From the NCBI GenBank assembly GCA_009731375.1, contig BJOX01000244.1, forward strand, positions 475,047-539,046: a stretch of 64,000 nucleotides of DNA, in the 5' to 3' direction. Shown piece by piece: positions 59,313-64,000 of the stretch. Every line of letters begins with the position of its first letter. The first letter of the stretch is position 1. Source of the DNA: Paulinella micropora (lineage: Eukaryota; Cercozoa; Imbricatea; Euglyphida). Both the position numbers and the translations under genes were made by a program. A model generated the notes under the pieces. That model was given only the letters and a program-made list of their open reading frames with translations. It ran no database searches and was not told where the DNA came from.

Positions 59313-60200
59313 CGAGCGCGCGGCAGAAAGACCCCCAGAATCCACTATTTTTTTTATTAATGACAGTGAGCTCAGACTCCAATTTCTTTTTTAATGAAAG
59401 GACAGTTGCACACTCTTCTCGCTAGCATTCTTTCCGGGAGGCGATCAGCTGTTTACTTTGGCGACCGGCCCGCCTAGTGAGTTGGTCAGTTGGGACTCTG
59501 CCTTATAACAAGGAGAGGAGGGGGAGCAGGGCTCCCCCTAAGGCTTCTCTCCCCGCTCCTTCTTAGTGCGCGGTTTTTCTTTCCGCGGGAAAACATTTGA
59601 TTTCCCCCGAACCCCGCGGCATCCGCCGCAGGGACGTGCTAGAGCACAGTGCTCCCGCTCATAGTCTTTAGTGCCCAAGTGCAAGACCGTCGAGCTTTAA
59701 TTCAGCGTATTCTTTTTTGCACTCCCTTGGCGCGCGAGCAACGCACAGACGGTGCCCGCCAGGGTTGTAACATAGGCTACCGCAGCAACATGACGTGGGC
59801 TGGATGCTGCGGCAGCCCGAGGGCGCCGTTGCAAGTGTCAAGTGTAATGCCTTGTCAAGCTTTAATTAAAAAATTCTTTTTCGTATTTTCTTGGTGCCCA
59901 CCCTCCCCTGCGCCTTCCCTCTCCCTCTCCCCGTTCTCAGTGGCAAGTGTACGACTTTGTCGAGTTTTAATTCAGCGTAATTTTTGTTTTGTACTTTCTT
60001 GGCGCGCCCTCCTCCCTCTCCCGCTCCTCCCTGTTCTCAAGTGGGAAGCAAAGACAGATCGTGCTTGTCCCCCCCCCCTGCCTCTTCCCTCTGCAAGATC
60101 TGCGGAAATATCTGCGGGAATATGAAAAGTGGAAAGCAACAATTTTTTTTGGAACGCGTTTGCACGCGCAAACAAGGGATGAGGGGAGGGGGGGGGGGGG
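59313..60200. repeat. Island modules and spacer
   Basis: Module copies at about 59,670, 59,836 and 59,940, each followed by CTTTCTTGGCGC or a close variant. No gene seen. Confidence 0.7.
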
Positions 60201-60440
60201 AGGAATAAGCAGAGGGGGGACGAGAGTGAGAGGGGCGACGAGAGTGAGAGGGAGGGCTACAACAGGTCTTCCTCACGGCGGCCCAGCCGAGCGTCTGTGT
60301 GGGATTTTCTTTTTGCGCAAGTAGATTTTGGCGCCAAACTGGCGCTTACGGCCGGTTTCCCCGGGAAACCTTAGACCTACTGCCTTTTTCAGCCGTATCA
60401 CATCCAAAATTTGACCATATCGCGCCCCGTGGGAGAGTAC
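60180..60440 (+). repeat. Single copy of the 0.5-kb array unit
   Basis: Short 18-bp minisatellite, TCTTCCTCACGGCGGCCCAG, GTAGATTTTGGCGCCAAA, and the GCCTTTTTCAGCCGTATCAC motif, as in the 56-57 kb array. Confidence 0.8.
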
Positions 60441-60505
60441 AAAAAAGATCATTTACGCTGAATTAAAAGCTTGACAAAGTATTACACTTGCCACTGAATA
60501 ACAAT

Positions 60506-60601
60506 ATGGCACTGAATTTACGCGCAAAGGTTTGGGAAACTTACTCGAAAGTCTACAAGGGGGCTTGCTGGTACGTGCACGGGCTCAAGTCTACAGATTA
60601 A
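60506..60601 (+). CDS. Conserved 31-codon mini-ORF, copy 2
   Basis: ATG to TAA, 31 residues: MALNLRAKVWETYSKVYKG, then ACWYVHGLKSTD. Preceded by an island module in reverse orientation and followed by AAATTAAAAAGCTTTC. It could be a real short gene or the 5' end of a lost longer one. Confidence 0.45.
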   Translation: MALNLRAKVWETYSKVYKGACWYVHGLKSTD

Positions 60602-61615
60602 ACTCAAATTAAAAAGCTTTCTCTGCTCCTTGAGCCCCCTGGGCTCAGGGGACGGGAGGCACCAAACAAATTTAAAGGAGAGAAAGGAGAGGGAAAGGGA
60701 GGGCAGGGGCACCAAGAATTTGCAAGATTCTTTTTACTAAAGCTCGACAAAAATGGGAACGGGGGAGGGGGGGGGGTGACCGGCATTGGGGGGCTTAGTT
60801 AAGGCGTTTCATGCATTTTCTTTTAGCTTCTGCGCTCTTCCCCTCCCCCTTTGCCCTTCCCCTGTTCTTTGAGCCCCCCGGGCTCAGGGGGCTCAAGGAG
60901 AGGGAAGAGGAAGAAAAGGAGGGGGGGGCGCCCCCCCCCGGGTCGTGTCTCGACCACAAACTCCGTTAAGTCATGCGACGAGTGACTTCTCCAATGAGGC
61001 GGCGCACTCTCTGAGACAGAAAAAAGACGTTTTTGCGAAGGAAAGAAAGCGCGCTGTCCGTCGTACTCGTGCTTTAGCGATAATGCCTTGTCGAGCTTTA
61101 ACTCAGCGTAAGTTCGTACATTCTTAGCGCCCCCTCCCCTCTCCCCTCCCCTGAGCCCAGGGGGCTCAAGGAGCAAAGAGGTGAAGAGGGAAGGGTGCAT
61201 GGCGCAGAAGCTGCAAAAGAAATAAATACCTGCAACGCCTCCACTAACCCCCTCCCTCCTTTCATATTCCCGCGGACCTTGCGCACGGTGGCTGCGCTAT
61301 GGCACGGGCAGGGAAGCCGTCGGGGTAAGTGAAGGGGCTCTTATCCCCTGACACATTGACCACCGCCCATCCATTCATTCGCCGCAGGTCGTGCTGGAGC
61401 ACGGTGCTCTGCTCCTAGTTTTCAGTGCCAGAGCGTAAGACCGTCGAGCTTTAATTCAGCGTAAATTACGTTTTCCTGGCGCGGCCTCTGCCCTTTCCCT
61501 CTCCCTCTTTTGGGGTCTCAGTGCCAAGATTGAAATCTTGTCAGTAAAACTTATTAAATTTTTGTAAATTTTTAGCGCGCCCCTTCCCTTTGCCCTCTTC
61601 CTCTCTTAGTTTTCA
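60602..61615. repeat. Island repeats: GAGCCCC palindromes, modules, one cassette
   Basis: Two GAGCCC-CCTGGGCTC palindromes (60,640 and 60,870), a block from 60,735 to 61,130 that recurs at 62,812-63,760, and a cassette at 61,265-61,460 with two modules. No gene seen. Confidence 0.75.
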
Positions 61616-62520
61616 GTGCCGAAGATTAAAACTTTGTCAAGTATTTCGTTTTTTTTATTCTTTTACATTCTTAGCGCTCCCCCTCCCTCTTTTCATATTT
61701 TTCTGAGCTTGAGACGTTTTCCTCACGGCGGCCCAGCCGAGCGTCTGTGTGGGATTTCTTTTTGCGTAAGTAGACTTTGGCGCCACAGGGGCCGTTCCGG
61801 AGATAGCAGAGAAATCGGACGTTTTCCCGCGGGGGGGGGGGGGAAACGGTACGCCTTTTACTCACACGAAAATGTTTTCGGCCCTCTCACCTTCCCTAGA
61901 GGCAGGGAGGTGCAGAGCAAAGGGGAGCGGGGCGACAAAGGTGAGAGGGGCGACGAGAGTGAGAGGGAGGGGAGGACGTCTTCCTCACGGCGGCGTTGCG
62001 GCGTCTGTGTGGGATTTTCTTTTTGCGCAAGTAGATTTTGGCGCCAAATTGGCGCCTACGGCCGCTTTCCCGGGAAACCTTAGGCGTACTGCTTTTTTCA
62101 ACCGTATCATGCACCCTACCTCCGAACGGCACAATTTGGCGCCAAATTCTGCAGGGGCCGTTCCGGAGGCTAGCAGAAAAATCGGACGTTTTCCCGCGGG
62201 GAGAAACCCGCGGGCCTTTTACTCACACGAAAATGTTTTTCTGCCCTCTCACCTTCCCTAGAGGCAGGGAGGTGCAGAGCAAAGGGGAGCGGGGCGACGA
62301 AAATGAGAGGGGCGACGAGAGTGAGAGGGAGGGGGGGGGGACGTCTTCCTCACGGCGGCGTTGGGGCGTTTGTGTGGGATTTTCTTTTTGCGCAAGTAGA
62401 TTTTGGCGCCAAATCGGCGCTTACGGCTGTTTGCCCGGGAAGTCTCAGACGTACTGCCTTCTTCAACCGTATCACGTCCAAAATTTGACCATATTGCGCC
62501 CCGTGGGAGAGTACAAAAAA
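61616..62520 (+). repeat. Two and a half further copies of the 0.5-kb unit
   Basis: Units start at about 61,715, 61,975 and 62,340 with the same internal blocks as the 56-57 kb array and short minisatellites between them. Confidence 0.85.
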
Positions 62521-62579
62521 GAGCATTTACGCTGAATTAAAAGCTCGACAAAGTATTACACTTGCCACTGAATAATAAT

Positions 62580-62675
62580 ATGGCACTGAATTTACGCGCA
62601 AAGGTTTGGGAAACTTACTCGAAAGTCTACAAGGGGGCTTGCTGGTACGTGCACAGGCTCAAGTCTACAGGTTAG
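62580..62675 (+). CDS. Conserved 31-codon mini-ORF, copy 3
   Basis: ATG to TAG, differing from copy 2 at two residues (HRLKSTG at the end). The surrounding 250 bases are also duplicated from the 60.5-kb region. Confidence 0.45.
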   Translation: MALNLRAKVWETYSKVYKGACWYVHRLKSTG

Positions 62676-62862
62676 ACTCAAATTAAAAAGCTTTCTCTGC
62701 TCCTTGAGCCCCCTGGGCTCAGGGGACGGGAGGCACCAAACAAATTTAAAGGAGAGAAAGCAGAGGGAGAAGGAGGGCAGGGGCACCAAGAAATTACAAG
62801 ATTTTTTTTTACTAAAGCTCGACAAAAATGGGAAGGGGGGGCAGGGGGGGGGGGGGGGGCCC

Positions 62863-63345
62863 NNNNNNNNNNNNNNNNNNNNNNNNNNNNNNNNNNNNNN
62901 NNNNNNNNNNNNNNNNNNNNNNNNNNNNNNNNNNNNNNNNNNNNNNNNNNNNNNNNNNNNNNNNNNNNNNNNNNNNNNNNNNNNNNNNNNNNNNNNNNNN
63001 NNNNNNNNNNNNNNNNNNNNNNNNNNNNNNNNNNNNNNNNNNNNNNNNNNNNNNNNNNNNNNNNNNNNNNNNNNNNNNNNNNNNNNNNNNNNNNNNNNNN
63101 NNNNNNNNNNNNNNNNNNNNNNNNNNNNNNNNNNNNNNNNNNNNNNNNNNNNNNNNNNNNNNNNNNNNNNNNNNNNNNNNNNNNNNNNNNNNNNNNNNNN
63201 NNNNNNNNNNNNNNNNNNNNNNNNNNNNNNNNNNNNNNNNNNNNNNNNNNNNNNNNNNNNNNNNNNNNNNNNNNNNNNNNNNNNNNNNNNNNNNNNNNNN
63301 NNNNNNNNNNNNNNNNNNNNNNNNNNNNNNNNNNNNNNNNNNNNN
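62863..63345. other. Assembly gap, 483 N
   Basis: Flanked by G runs on both sides. The right flank repeats the sequence at 60.77 kb. Confidence 0.98.
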
Positions 63346-63770
63346 GGGGGGGGGGGGGGGGCAAAAAAAAGGGGGGGGGGGGGGGGGGGGGGGGGGGTGT
63401 GACCGGCAGTGGGGGGCTTAGTTGAGGCGTTTCATGCATTTTTCTTTTAGCTCTTCCCCTCCCCCTTTGCCCTTCTCCTGTTCTTTGAGCCCCCCGGGCT
63501 CAGGGGGCTCAAGGAGAGGGAAGAGGAAAAAAAGGGGGGGGGGCGCCCCCCACCCCGGGGTCGTGTCTCGACCACAAGCTCCGTTAAAGTCATACAACGA
63601 GTGACTTCTCCAATGAGGCGGCGCACTCTCTGAGACAGAAAAAAGACGTTTTTGTGGAAGGAAAAAAAGCGCGCTGTCTGTCGTACTCGTGCTTTAGCGA
63701 TAATGCCTTGTCGAGCTTTAACTCAGCGTAAGTTCGTACATTCTTAGCGCCCCTCCCCTCTCCCCTCCCC
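63346..63770. repeat. Near-copy of 60.77-61.13 kb
   Basis: Same GAGCCCC palindrome, GTCGTGTCTCGACCACAA, ACTCTCTGAGACAGAAAAAA and module (GCCTTGTCGAGCTTTAACTC). It diverges at 63,770, where a coding-like stretch starts. Confidence 0.85.
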
Positions 63771-63896
63771 TTGGTAGAGGCACGCTGGCTCCGGGAGTTG
63801 ACTCCTTATACCAATATCAACAACAAGGGGATGGAATGCTTGCACCAGATAGCCCCTGCTGGACCTCTTGCGGAAAAGCTCGACACTCAAGAGTAA
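63771..63896 (+). CDS. C-terminal fragment of an unrecognised protein
   Basis: Open frame running off the repeat: LVEARWLRELTPYTNINNKG and LHQIAPAGPLAEKLDTQE to TAA at 63,894. Composition is protein-like and unlike the repeats. No start within the unique part, so probably a truncated gene end. Confidence 0.4.
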   Translation: MVEARWLRELTPYTNINNKGMECLHQIAPAGPLAEKLDTQE

Positions 63897-64000
63897 TTAA
63901 ACAAAGTATTCGTGACTTTTTTAAATAACTGCTACTCCCGAAAACCCGACGGCCGCGACTGTATGCAGGAAGAATGCTAACCAAGTGCGTCAAAAGAGCA
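63897..64000. other. Window end, nothing recognised
   Basis: AT-rich then mixed sequence. Too short to judge. Confidence 0.4.

Noticed and set aside
37600-64000. Naming the island as a specific giant virus or mirusvirus
   Set aside because: No capsid protein, DNA polymerase, packaging ATPase or other diagnostic gene is visible in the window.

Overview
The window reads as nuclear DNA of a eukaryote, probably a microalga or other protist. The first 35 kb carry plus-strand genes cut into very short exons, often 30-130 bp, with GT-AG introns built almost wholly of microsatellites (TCTA, TATG, TTC, CT, GATT, TTTA). I saw no operons, Shine-Dalgarno sites, CRISPR array, rRNA or tRNA. Thirteen runs of N are present, eleven of them exactly 10 bases. 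Several of these have the same sequence on both sides and look like artificial contig joins.

Region 1 (1-5.5 kb) holds exons of an unassigned gene: an acidic, Lys/Glu-rich exon and an exon that looks like an OTU-type cysteine protease. Region 2 (about 7.2-22.7 kb) is one long gene for a protein kinase. From 13,940 to the stop at 22,689 I could follow the exons with intron phase matching at nearly every junction. The Gly loop, HPNIV, HRDIKPKN, DFG, APE, the helix-F segment and the C-lobe appear in order, and a run of 46 Ser codons precedes the end. Several exons have extra, decayed tandem copies. Region 3 (22.7-27 kb) is intergenic, with a TA-flanked MITE, an inverted-repeat element and a minus-strand Ty1/copia fragment. 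Region 4 (27.1-34.9 kb) is a sensor histidine kinase gene (BMP-type ligand-binding domain, TM helix, HisKA, HATPase). It has frameshifts, apparent missing segments, a triplicated exon, and a 21-unit minisatellite that carries the splice-acceptor sequence of the intron it fills. It is cut off at a contig join.

Region 5 (35.06-37.6 kb) is AT-rich and intronless: a coiled-coil protein joined to an adenain/Ulp1-like cysteine protease, then a GIY-YIG nuclease. This content resembles polinton-like viruses and virophages. Region 6 (37.6-64 kb) is GC-rich and intronless with homopolymer runs. It has an ADP-ribosylglycohydrolase and a broken copy of it; an unrecognised 552-residue protein; an SF3 (D5/DUF5906-like) helicase with two Zn-ribbons; and beside it a paralogue that has lost its Walker motifs but carries a DUF3820-like and a PD-(D/E)XK-like nuclease domain. 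Sel1, F-box and LRR genes follow, the latter two frameshifted, then about 10 kb of dispersed repeats. About 30 copies of one non-coding module occur only in this region. Taken together it looks like an integrated, decaying large-DNA-virus or large mobile-element island of a protist. That assignment is inference, because no capsid protein or DNA polymerase was seen.

The strongest candidates for something undescribed are the helicase/dead-helicase-nuclease pair with its trailing P-loop inverted repeats, the island's repeated regulatory-looking module and hairpins, and the retroposon-like family whose 3' end always abuts a TCTA microsatellite.
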